Both the position numbers and the translations under genes were made by a program. From NCBI GenBank assembly GCA_018240745.1, contig JAFEFF010000214.1, positions 19,194 to 83,193 on the forward strand: 64,000 bases of DNA, in the 5' to 3' direction. The DNA comes from Pseudomonadota bacterium. Its GTDB lineage: Bacteria; Pseudomonadota; Alphaproteobacteria; Reyranellales; Reyranellaceae. This document shows positions 16,188 to 24,817 of the stretch, in pieces. The notes under the pieces were generated by a model, which did not search any database, was not told where the DNA came from, and saw nothing but the letters and a program-made list of their open reading frames with translations. Every line of letters starts with the position of its first letter. Position 1 is the stretch's first letter.

Positions 16188-18143
16188 TCAGCCCGCTTTC
16201 CGCAGCGGCGCCGCGGCCTGCGGAGCGAGGTCGCGGATCGCGACGGTGCCCTCGATGATGCCCTTGCGGCCGTCCTCGAAGGTGACGTCGACCTTGATGT
16301 GCGCGTCCTTCGCGCCGCCATAGAGCGCCTCGACCAGCGTCCTGTAGCGCTCGGCGATGAAGCCGCGGCGCACCTTGTTGGTGCGGGTGAGCTCGCCGTC
16401 GTCGGCGTCCAGCGCCTTCAGCAGGATCAGGAAGCGGCGGATCTGCGCCCCCGCCATGCGGGGATCCCGGGCGAGGTCGCGGTTGACCTGCCCGATCTCC
16501 CCCTCGATCAGGTCATAGACCGCGGGATGCGCGGCCAGCTCCTGGTAGCTCGCATAGGCGATATTGCGCCGCTCCGCCCAGTCGCCGACCGCCGTCATGT
16601 CGATGTTGACGAACGCGGTCACGAAATCGCGGCCGTCGCCGAATGCCACCGCCTCGTTGATGTGCGGGAAGAACTTCAGCTTGTTCTCGATGAACTTGGG
16701 GGCGAACAGCGTGCCGTCGCTCAGCTTACCGACATCCCTGGCGCGGTCGATGATCCGGAGATGGCCGCGATCGTCGAGATAGCCTGCGTCGCCGGTGTGG
16801 ACCCAGCCGTCCGGTGTCTTGGTGTCGTTGGTCGCCTGCGGGTTCTTGAAATATTCCTTGAAGACGCCGGGGCTGCGATAGAGCACCTCGCCCGATTCGG
16901 CGATGCGCAGCTCGACATTGGAGACCGGCTTGCCGACGGTGTCGGAATAGACCTCGCCGTTGGGATGGATGGTGACGAACACGCTCGCTTCGGTCTGGCC
17001 GTAGAGCTGCTTCATGTTCACGCCGAGCGCGCGGAAGAAGTTGAAGATCTCCGGGCCCACGGCTTCGCCCGCGGTGTAGGCGACGCGCACCCGGCTCATG
17101 CCCAGCGTGTTCTTGAGTGGACCGTACACCAGCAGATCGCCCAGCCGATAAAGCAGGCGATCGAGCAGGCCGACAGGCCGGCCGTCGATCAATTCAGGCC
17201 CGACCCTGCGTGCGTGCGCCATGAAGGTGTGGAACAGCTTGCGCTTCAGCACCCCCGCATCCTCCATGCGGATCATCACCTGGGTGATCAGGTTCTCCAG
17301 CACACGCGGCGGCGCGAAGTAGTAGGTCGGGCCGATCTCGCGCAGGTCGGTCATCACGGTCGATGCGGACTCGGGGCAGTTCACCACCAGCCCGCAGACG
17401 TAGCCCTGCGCATAGGAAAAGAGGTGATCGCCGACCCAGGCCATCGGCAGGTAGGACAACAGCTCGTCGCCCGCCTCGAGGCCGTCGAACTCCGCGCCCG
17501 CCCTGGCGGCCCAGACGAGATTGTCGTAGCTCAGCACCGCGCCCTTGGGCCGGCCGGTCGTGCCGGAGGTGTACAGCATGATGGCGTCGTCGCCGCCGCT
17601 CCCCTTCGCGACCTGATCCGACACGAAGGTCGGCTGCTCGGCGAGCCGCTTGCGGCCGCGCTCCAGCACCTCGTCATAGGACAGCAGGCCCTGGTAATGC
17701 CGCATCCCGCGCGCGTCGTCGTAGACCAACGTCGACAGCGCCGGCACCGCCTTCTGAATCTCGAGCAGCTTGTCGATCTGTTCCTGGTTCTCGGCGATCG
17801 CGAACCGCGCGCCGGCATGCTCGACGACGTAGGCCAGCTCCTCGGTGACCGAATCCTGGTAGACCGGAACCGGAACGCCGCCCAGCGACTGCGCCGCCGC
17901 CATCGCCCAGTAGAGCCGCGGGCGGTTATCGCCGACCACGATCAGCCGCTCGCCGCGCCCGAGGCCGAGATCGGCCAGCCCGGCCGCCAACCGGTTCACC
18001 TGCTCGGCGACGTGCGCCCAGTCATAGGTCTGCCAGATGCCGTATTCCTTCTCCCGGTAGGCGGGCGCATGCGGGCGCGTGGCCGCAAGCCCAGCCAGAA
18101 GCTTGGGAAACGTGTCCTGCCGCGAGGTCGAGATTGCCGTCAT
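16188..18143 (-). CDS. AMP-dependent long-chain-type acyl-CoA synthetase
   Basis: 651 residues from ATG 18143; a longer frame reaches 18230 but its first 29 residues are polar and unconserved-looking, whereas GGGAGATCAGGGCGGG stands before 18143. The adenylate-forming motifs are clear: IMLYTSGTTGRPKGAVLSY (A3 loop), LYGQTEAS (A5), DGWVHTGDAGYLDDRGHLRIIDR (A7) and a DVGKLSDGTLFAPKFIEN core near the lid. It converts a carboxylic acid, ATP and CoA to acyl-CoA in the cytoplasm. As first gene of the operon with LivGHM-binding protein-LivF and a PaaK-like ligase, it is likely to trap an imported acid. The chain length or ring is unknown. Confidence 0.92.
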   Translation of the reverse strand: MTAISTSRQDTFPKLLAGLAATRPHAPAYREKEYGIWQTYDWAHVAEQVNRLAAGLADLGLGRGERLIVVGDNRPRLYWAMAAAQSLGGVPVPVYQDSVTEELAYVVEHAGARFAIAENQEQIDKLLEIQKAVPALSTLVYDDARGMRHYQGLLSYDEVLERGRKRLAEQPTFVSDQVAKGSGGDDAIMLYTSGTTGRPKGAVLSYDNLVWAARAGAEFDGLEAGDELLSYLPMAWVGDHLFSYAQGYVCGLVVNCPESASTVMTDLREIGPTYYFAPPRVLENLITQVMIRMEDAGVLKRKLFHTFMAHARRVGPELIDGRPVGLLDRLLYRLGDLLVYGPLKNTLGMSRVRVAYTAGEAVGPEIFNFFRALGVNMKQLYGQTEASVFVTIHPNGEVYSDTVGKPVSNVELRIAESGEVLYRSPGVFKEYFKNPQATNDTKTPDGWVHTGDAGYLDDRGHLRIIDRARDVGKLSDGTLFAPKFIENKLKFFPHINEAVAFGDGRDFVTAFVNIDMTAVGDWAERRNIAYASYQELAAHPAVYDLIEGEIGQVNRDLARDPRMAGAQIRRFLILLKALDADDGELTRTNKVRRGFIAERYRTLVEALYGGAKDAHIKVDVTFEDGRKGIIEGTVAIRDLAPQAAAPLRKAG

Positions 18144-18226
18144 CCCGCCCTGATCTCCCTGCCCGACCGCTTTTTTGCGGTTCGCTTCTTTGTTCCTCCC
18201 CATAAGAGAGCGGAGGAGCGGTGCGG

Positions 18227-19582
18227 TCAACTGGCGCGGCGCAGCTTCAGCGTGAAGATCGAGCCCCCGCCGGGCCGGTCGTCGACCGATACGCTGCCGT
18301 CATGCGCCTCGGCGACCCGGGCGACGATCGCCAGGCCGAGGCCGCGGCTGTCGGCCTTCTTGCGATCGCGCCGCCAGAAGCGGCGGAAGATCGATTCGCG
18401 GTCGGTGGCCGGCACGCCCGGGCCGTCGTCGAGCACCCGCACGATGCCGTCCCCGGTCACCTCGACCTCGACCGACACGCCGGCCGGGGTATGGCGGATC
18501 GCGTTCTCGACGAGGTTGCGCACGGCGCGGAACAGCGCCTCGGCATGGCCGTGCACCCAGACAGGCCCCAATGCGCCGGTGAGGGCGATGGTCTGGCCAC
18601 GCTCGACCGCGAGCGGCGCCATGAAGGCGACGGCATCGGCGCAAACCTCGTGCAGGTCGGCGCGCGCGTCGGTCGCAACCAGGAAGCTCTCGAGCTCGGC
18701 GATGTCGAGCACCTGATTGACGGTGCGGGTCATGTTGACCAGGTCGGCGCGCAGCTGCTCGCGCATCGGGCCGGCCTCGAGCGAATCGACACGCGCCCGC
18801 ACGATCGCCAGCGGCGTGCGCAACTCGTGCGCCATGTCGGCGGTGAAGTCGCGCTGGGCGCGGAAGCCCGCCTGCAGACGGTCGAGCGCCTGGTTCACGG
18901 CATGCACCAGCGGCGCGACCTCCGACGGCACCGCCTCCTCGGGCAGGCGCACCTCGGTGCGCTGCGGCCCGATCGAGGCGGCCGTCTGCGATGCGGCGGT
19001 CACCGAGGCAAGCGCCCGCCGGAAAATGAAGATGTCGATCAGCAGCAGCAGCAGCAGGATCGGGAAAGTGATCCAGGCGACGCGCGGGAAGAACTGCGAG
19101 ACGATGTCGTCGATGATGACGTCGCGATGGGCGAGGTCCTGGCCGACCTGCACGAAGTACATGTGCTCGCCGATCGGCCGCGCCACGCTCACGCCGAAGA
19201 TGATCGCGCCGCTGCGGCGCCGGCGGATGTACCAGTCGCGCACGCCCTGCTCGTCATGGGCGAACAGCGGCCCGCCGTCGTTGCGCGACGTGAACAGCAC
19301 GCGGCCATCGGCATCGAGCACGGCATAGGCATAGAGACCGTACTCGCCCGAATAGAGCGGCCGCACTTCGGGCGGGATATCGAGCGCCAGGCGGCCGTCC
19401 GGCTGCGGCCGCAGGAAGCTCGCGATGGTGAAGGCGTGGCTGCGCAGCGCATCGCGATGCAGGCCGTTGGCCGCCTCGTTCAGCAGGTAATAGAGCGCCA
19501 GCGGCATCAGCACGGCTGTCACGCCGATCGCCACCACGTGAAAGGCGACGATGCGGCTGATGATCGAGCGGAAGCGGATCAC
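18227..19582 (-). CDS. Sensor histidine kinase
   Basis: 451 residues. Two membrane helices (about 10-35 and 168-188) flank a 130-residue periplasmic sensor domain of the TctE/2CSK_N type. A HAMP-like linker leads to the phosphoacceptor box DMAHELRTPLAIV (His252), then NLVENAIRHT, DDGPGVP and RGLGLAIVARVAEAH, so the ATPase domain is complete. Its start overlaps the response regulator stop by 4 bases (ATGA type), and the regulator is upstream in the same transcript. The pair is divergent from the RND efflux operon at 20413, which is the likely target; the signal is unknown. Confidence 0.93.
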   Translation of the reverse strand: MIRFRSIISRIVAFHVVAIGVTAVLMPLALYYLLNEAANGLHRDALRSHAFTIASFLRPQPDGRLALDIPPEVRPLYSGEYGLYAYAVLDADGRVLFTSRNDGGPLFAHDEQGVRDWYIRRRRSGAIIFGVSVARPIGEHMYFVQVGQDLAHRDVIIDDIVSQFFPRVAWITFPILLLLLLIDIFIFRRALASVTAASQTAASIGPQRTEVRLPEEAVPSEVAPLVHAVNQALDRLQAGFRAQRDFTADMAHELRTPLAIVRARVDSLEAGPMREQLRADLVNMTRTVNQVLDIAELESFLVATDARADLHEVCADAVAFMAPLAVERGQTIALTGALGPVWVHGHAEALFRAVRNLVENAIRHTPAGVSVEVEVTGDGIVRVLDDGPGVPATDRESIFRRFWRRDRKKADSRGLGLAIVARVAEAHDGSVSVDDRPGGGSIFTLKLRRAS

Positions 19583-20259
19583 CCGGCTTTTTCCTCCGCC
19601 ATCAGGTAGCCGACGCCGCGCACGGTATGGATCTTCACACTGGCGCCGGCGTCACCCAGCATCTTGCGCAGCCGGTGCACGTACACTTCGACTGCGTTCG
19701 ACCCGACATCGCCCGACAGGCCGAACAGCTGGTCCTCGAACAGGCGCTTGGGTGCGACGTTTCCACCGCGTCGCAGGAGGATCTCGAGAACCGCCGTCTC
19801 GCGCGCCGGAAATACACGCGCCATGCCGCCGACGAACACCTGTCGTCCCTCGGTGTCTAGCGCGACATTGCCGAAGCTCAGCAGGCGGCCGAGCAGATGG
19901 CCGGGCCGACGCAGCAGCGCCTGCAGGCGCGCGACGAGCTCCTCCATCGCGAACGGCTTGGCGAGATAGTCGTCGGCGCCTTCGCGCAGGCCCGTGACGC
20001 GATCGCTCACGCCATCGCGGGCAGTGAGCACCAGCACCGGCGTCGTATCGTGTCTGCGACGAATCTCGCGCAGCAGGGCGAGCCCGTCCTCGTCCGGCAG
20101 GCCGAGATCGAGAACGATCGCCGCATATTTCATGGTCGCAAGAACGTGAACCGCGTCACCGACGGTGCCGACCGAATCGGCCGAAAAGCCGCTCTGGCCG
20201 AGCCCCTTGATCAGAAGCGACACAAGCTCTGGGTTGTCCTCGACGAGCAGCACCCTCAT
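19579..20259 (-). CDS. OmpR-family response regulator
   Basis: 226 residues. Receiver domain with the acidic pocket VEDN, the phosphoacceptor Asp51 (IVLDLGLPDEDG), the switch Thr in VLVLTARD and Lys in YLAKPFA. The C-terminal winged helix has the OmpR-family signature NAVEVYVHRLRKMLGDAG...TVRGVGYLM. It is cognate to the overlapping histidine kinase and probably controls its own operon and the divergent efflux genes through the 153-bp shared region (20260-20412). That region holds a TTGACG near 20344, a possible -35 for the efflux direction, but I see no clear direct repeat for the regulator. Confidence 0.94.
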   Translation of the reverse strand: MRVLLVEDNPELVSLLIKGLGQSGFSADSVGTVGDAVHVLATMKYAAIVLDLGLPDEDGLALLREIRRRHDTTPVLVLTARDGVSDRVTGLREGADDYLAKPFAMEELVARLQALLRRPGHLLGRLLSFGNVALDTEGRQVFVGGMARVFPARETAVLEILLRRGGNVAPKRLFEDQLFGLSGDVGSNAVEVYVHRLRKMLGDAGASVKIHTVRGVGYLMAEEKAG

Positions 20260-20412
20260 TCGTGTCGGGCCTCCGGACCTGCGCGGTTCCTATGCCGCAC
20301 CATACCACCGCGCAATACCGCCGTGCGCGCCTTTGCGCGTCAGGTTGACGTAATAGGAAAGGACTAGGTTGGCGCCCGTTCAGTTACCCACGTCTCGCGG
20401 AAACGCGCTGCC

Positions 20413-21669
20413 ATGACCACCGAAGCACACTCCACCCCGACGACCAGGCACCTCAGGCGGAACCGCCTGTGGCTGGCGGGCAGCGGCGTCGCCGCCGTCG
20501 CGGCCCTCATCGTCGGGGTCTGGTTGCTCGACAGCGGACAGGGCAATGCGGTCGCCCGCGCCGAGAAGGCCAGCAGTGAAACCGACGGCGCGTTCCGGCC
20601 GAGCGACACGCAGTGGGCGGGCTTGAAGCTCGCCGCGGTGCGCCAGGTCGCGTTCCGCGACGAGCGCGCAACCGACGGCAAGATCGCGATCAACGAGGAG
20701 ACCACCACGCCGGTCTTCTCGCCCTACTCCGGTCGCGTCAGCCGGCTGATCGCCAGGCCCGGCGATCACGTCGAGCGCGGCGCGCCCCTGTTCGCGATCG
20801 AGGCGAGCGAGTTCGTGCAGGGCCAGAACGATCTGGTCACCGCCGTCGCCGGCGTCGACAAGGCGCGGTCGCGGCTCCAGCTCGCGCAGCAGGTCGAGAA
20901 GCGGCAGAAGGAACTGCTGGCGATCAGGGGCGGTGCGCTCAAGGACTACGAGCAGGCGCAATCCGACCTGGTGAACGCGCAGGGCGACCTGCGCTCGGCC
21001 GAGATCACGCTCGCCGCGGCGCGCAACCGGCTGCGCATCCTCGGTCGAACCGACGAGGAGATCGACAAGCTCGAGAAGGTCGACCGCATCGGCGCCGAGA
21101 CCATCGTGTCCGCACCGATCGGCGGCACCATCATCCAGCGCAAGATCGGCCTGGGCCAGTACATCAACACCGGCGCCAGCGATCCGGTGTTCACGGTCGG
21201 CGACCTGTCGACGGTGTGGCTGGTCGCCAATGTGCGCGAGTCCGACGCGCCCAGGATGAAGGTCGGCGCGCCGGTCGAGGTGTCGGTGCTGGCCTTTCCG
21301 GGCCGCATCTTCAACGCCAGGCTTTCCTACGTGGCGCCGGCGCTCGATCCCAACACGCGCCGCCTGCCGGTGCGGGCCGAGATCCAGAATCCGGGTCGCG
21401 AGCTTCTGCCCGAGATGTTCGCTTCGTTCCGCATCGTATCGGGCGAGAGCCGCCTGATGCCGGCCGTTCCGCAGGACGCCGTCGTCTACGAAGGCGCGCA
21501 GGCGCGCGTCTGGGTCGCGCGGCCCGAGCAGAAGAGCGTCGTCACGCGGCCAGTCGAGGTCGGCAGCACCACCAACGGCCTGGTCGAAGTCCGCAAGGGC
21601 CTGAGCGTCGGCGAATCGGTGGTGGCGAGCGGCACCCTCTTCATCGACCGCGCCGCCACGCGCGACTGA
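20413..21669 (+). CDS. RND efflux periplasmic adaptor (HlyD/CusB-like)
   Basis: 418 residues. One N-terminal helix (about 20-42, LAGSGVAAVAALIVGVWLL) anchors or exports it. TTTPVFSPYSGRVSRLIARPGDHVERGAPLFAIEASEF is the first lipoyl half, followed by an alpha-helical hairpin (about 140-215) and the second lipoyl half (TIVSAPIGGTIIQRKIGLGQYI), then beta-barrel and membrane-proximal domains. It links the inner-membrane pump to the outer-membrane channel. It lacks the His-rich or Met-rich metal site of some CzcB/CusB proteins, so metal specificity is not evident. It lies 31 bp before the first pump gene. Confidence 0.92.
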   Translation: MTTEAHSTPTTRHLRRNRLWLAGSGVAAVAALIVGVWLLDSGQGNAVARAEKASSETDGAFRPSDTQWAGLKLAAVRQVAFRDERATDGKIAINEETTTPVFSPYSGRVSRLIARPGDHVERGAPLFAIEASEFVQGQNDLVTAVAGVDKARSRLQLAQQVEKRQKELLAIRGGALKDYEQAQSDLVNAQGDLRSAEITLAAARNRLRILGRTDEEIDKLEKVDRIGAETIVSAPIGGTIIQRKIGLGQYINTGASDPVFTVGDLSTVWLVANVRESDAPRMKVGAPVEVSVLAFPGRIFNARLSYVAPALDPNTRRLPVRAEIQNPGRELLPEMFASFRIVSGESRLMPAVPQDAVVYEGAQARVWVARPEQKSVVTRPVEVGSTTNGLVEVRKGLSVGESVVASGTLFIDRAATRD

Positions 21670-21700
21670 CGCGCAGACGCCACCGGCGGAACTCTATCTC

Positions 21701-24700
21701 ATGCGTGCCATCGTCGCCGGGGCTCTCGAGCAGCGCATCCTCGTCATCATCCTGGCGGCGACGCTGATGGTGGGCGGCCTGTTCGCCTACACGACGCTGA
21801 ACATCGAGGCCTATCCCGACCCGGTGCCGCCGCTGGTCGACATCATCACCCAGAATCCCGGCCAGTCGTCCGAAGAGATCGAGCGCTACATCACGATCCC
21901 GGTCGAGATCCAGATGGCGGGCATCCCGAACGTGCAGGCGGTCCGCACCATCTCGCTGTTCGGGCTGTCCGATGTGAAGGTGCAATTCACCTACGCCCTG
22001 AGCTACGAGCAGGCGGCGCAATACGTCATCAACCGGCTGTCGCAACTGCCGCCGATGCCCAACGGGGCCCAGCCGACATTGTCGCCGACCAGCCCGATCG
22101 GCGAGATCTTCCGCTACCGCGTGGTCGGGCCGCCCGGCTACACCGTCACCGACCTCAAGACCATCGAGGACTGGATCCTCGAGCGCCGCTTCAAGGCGAT
22201 TGCCGGCGTGATCGACGTCACCGGCTGGGGCGGCAAGACCAAGACCTACGACATCACCGTCGATCTCGACCGGCTGCTGGCCTACGGGCTCACGCTGAAG
22301 CAGGTGATCGACGCGCTGAACAACGCCAACGTCAATGTCGGCGCCAACACGGTGAACATCGGCCCGCAGTCGGCGATCGTGCGCTCGGTCGGCCAGATCC
22401 GCTCGATGGACGACATCCGCAACACCATCGTGACCACGCGCGACGGCGCGCCGATCCTGGTGTCGGACGTGGCCACCGTGACCGTCGGCCACCAGCCGCG
22501 GCTCGGCATCGCCGGCCAGAACGACGACGACGACATCATCCAGGGCATCGTGCTGATGCGGCGCGGCGCCCAGACCCTGCCGACGCTGCAGGGCGTGCTG
22601 GCCGAGGTCGACCGCATCAACGACACCAACATCCTGCCACCCGGCGTGCGGATCGTGCGAATCTACGATCGCAGCGCGCTGGTCGACGTCACCACCCGGA
22701 CCGTGCTGCACAACATGGTGATGGGCGTCTCGCTCATCTTCTTGATCCAGTGGCTGTTCCTCGGTGATTTGCGCAGCGCCCTGATCGTCTCCGCCACCAT
22801 TCCGTTCGCCCTGCTGTTCGCCGTGGTGATCCTGGTGTTGTCGGGCGAATCGGCGAACCTGCTGTCGATGGGCGCGATCGACTTCGGCATCATCGTCGAT
22901 GCCACCGTCATCATGGTCGAGAACATCTTCCGCCACCTGTCGCATCGCGACCCGCGAATCGACAAAGTGGAGACCATCTATAACGCCTCGACCGAGGTGA
23001 CGAAGGCGATCTTCTTCTCGGCGACCATCATCATCGCGGGCTTCCTGCCGCTATTCACTCTGTCGGGCGTCGAGGGCCACATCTTCGGCCCGATGGCGCG
23101 CACCTATGCCTACGCCCTGTCCGGCGGCCTGCTCGCCACCTTCACCGTCTCGCCGGCGCTCTCGGCGCTGCTGCTGCCGGAACGGGTCGAGCACGGCGAA
23201 ACCCGGCTGGTGCGCGCGATCAGCGGCATCTATGCGCGTGTGCGCGACTTCGTGCTGCCGCGCCGCGCCATGACCGCGCTGGCAGGCCTCGGCGTCCTGA
23301 TGGTCGCGGTGGTGGCCGGCAACTCGATCGGGCTGGAGTTCCTGCCCGCGCTCGAGGAAGGCAACATGTGGGTTCGCGCGACCATGCCGGCGTCGATCTC
23401 GCTCGAATCGGGCAACGACTACGTCAACCGCATGCGCAAGCTGCTCAAGGGCTTCCCCGAGGCGGAGACGGTGATCTCCCAACACGGCCGGCCCGACGAC
23501 GGCACCGATTCGACCGGCTTCTTCAACGCCGAGTTCTTCGTGCCGCTGAAGCCGTTCGACAAGTGGCGCAAGGGCCTCGACAAGGAACACCTGATCGCCG
23601 ACATGAACGACGCGCTGCAGAAGGCCTTCCCCGGCGTCGAGTTCACCTTCTCGCAGTACATCCAGGACAACGTCCAGGAAGCGGCGTCGGGCGTGAAGGG
23701 CGAGAACTCGGTCAAGGTCTTCGGCAACGACCTCGAGACGCTGGCCAAGGTCGCCGAGGACATCAAGAACGCCATCGCCACCGTGCCCGGCATCACCGAT
23801 CTCGCGGTCTCGTCCTCGCTCGGCCAGCCGACCATCCGCATCGACATCGACCGCAACCGCGCCGCCCGCTACGGCCTCGCACCAGGCGACATCAACGCCA
23901 CCGTGCAGGCGGCGATCGGCGGCCAGGCGGCGGGCGACCTCTACGAGAACGGCAGCGACCGCCACTTCCCGATGGTCGTGCGCCTCGCGCCGCGCTACCG
24001 CGAAAATCTCGAGGCCATCAAGCGCACCCCGATCGGCGTACAGACCGACAAGGGCGTGACCCAGGTGCCGCTCTCCGAGGTCGCCAGGGTCAACCTCGTC
24101 TCTGGCGCCTTCTATATCTACCGCGAGCAGCAGGAGCGCTACGTCCCCGTCAAGTTCTCGGTGCGCGGCCGCGACCTCGGCAGCGCCGTGCTCGAGACGC
24201 AGCAACGCGTCGCCGACCAGGTCAGGATCCCGGGCGGCTATCGCGTCGAATGGGTCGGCGAGTTCGGCAACCTCAAGAGCGCCCTGCAACGGCTTGCCGT
24301 CGCAGTGCCGATCGCCATCGCTCTCATCCTGCTGCTGCTCTATGTCAGCTTCGGCAGCCTGCGCGACACGCTGCTTGCCGGCAGTGCGATCCCGATGGCC
24401 TTGACCGGCGGCGTGCTGTCGCTGTTCGTCCTCGGCCTGCCCTTCAGCATCTCCGCCGCGATCGGTTTCGTGGCCCTGTTCGGCATCGCCGCCATGAACG
24501 GCATCATGGTGCTGTCCTGCTTCAACCGTCTGGTCGAGGGCGGCATGGCGCGCGAGCAGGCGCTGCACCAGACCTGCGTGCTGCAGATGCGGCCGGTGCT
24601 GATGACCTGCGTCGCCGCCTGTGTCGGCCTCCTGCCCGCCGCCTTCTCGACCGCGATCGGCAGCCAGGTGCAGCGGCCGCTCGCCGTGGTGATCGTCGGC

Positions 24701-24817
24701 GGCACCATGCTCGCGCCGTTCCTGTTCCTGACCGTGCTACCGTCGCTGATCGGACTGTTCTCGCGCCGCCATGCGCCCGAACCGGCGCCGGCCGGTGCCG
24801 TGGCGGAGATGCCTTGA
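21701..24817 (+). CDS. RND-family inner-membrane efflux pump, first copy
   Basis: 1038 residues, the full RND length, with 12 membrane helices in two halves and two large periplasmic loops. DFGIIVDATVIMVENIFRHL resembles helix 4 of the heavy-metal (CzcA/CusA) branch, in which DFG-x-x-x-D-G-A-V is usual; here Gly after Asp is Ala-Thr, so its substrate may differ. The N-terminal EAYPDPVPPLVDIITQNPGQSSEEIERYITIPVE also fits that branch. It would form a trimer using proton-motive force. The stop and the next ATG share one base (TGATG). A close paralogue follows the outer-membrane gene. Confidence 0.93.
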   Translation: MRAIVAGALEQRILVIILAATLMVGGLFAYTTLNIEAYPDPVPPLVDIITQNPGQSSEEIERYITIPVEIQMAGIPNVQAVRTISLFGLSDVKVQFTYALSYEQAAQYVINRLSQLPPMPNGAQPTLSPTSPIGEIFRYRVVGPPGYTVTDLKTIEDWILERRFKAIAGVIDVTGWGGKTKTYDITVDLDRLLAYGLTLKQVIDALNNANVNVGANTVNIGPQSAIVRSVGQIRSMDDIRNTIVTTRDGAPILVSDVATVTVGHQPRLGIAGQNDDDDIIQGIVLMRRGAQTLPTLQGVLAEVDRINDTNILPPGVRIVRIYDRSALVDVTTRTVLHNMVMGVSLIFLIQWLFLGDLRSALIVSATIPFALLFAVVILVLSGESANLLSMGAIDFGIIVDATVIMVENIFRHLSHRDPRIDKVETIYNASTEVTKAIFFSATIIIAGFLPLFTLSGVEGHIFGPMARTYAYALSGGLLATFTVSPALSALLLPERVEHGETRLVRAISGIYARVRDFVLPRRAMTALAGLGVLMVAVVAGNSIGLEFLPALEEGNMWVRATMPASISLESGNDYVNRMRKLLKGFPEAETVISQHGRPDDGTDSTGFFNAEFFVPLKPFDKWRKGLDKEHLIADMNDALQKAFPGVEFTFSQYIQDNVQEAASGVKGENSVKVFGNDLETLAKVAEDIKNAIATVPGITDLAVSSSLGQPTIRIDIDRNRAARYGLAPGDINATVQAAIGGQAAGDLYENGSDRHFPMVVRLAPRYRENLEAIKRTPIGVQTDKGVTQVPLSEVARVNLVSGAFYIYREQQERYVPVKFSVRGRDLGSAVLETQQRVADQVRIPGGYRVEWVGEFGNLKSALQRLAVAVPIAIALILLLLYVSFGSLRDTLLAGSAIPMALTGGVLSLFVLGLPFSISAAIGFVALFGIAAMNGIMVLSCFNRLVEGGMAREQALHQTCVLQMRPVLMTCVAACVGLLPAAFSTAIGSQVQRPLAVVIVGGTMLAPFLFLTVLPSLIGLFSRRHAPEPAPAGAVAEMP

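Noticed and set aside
20344..20380. TTGACG followed by a weak -10 as efflux promoter
   Set aside because: The spacing to any acceptable -10 is poor, so it is mentioned only in the regulator entry.
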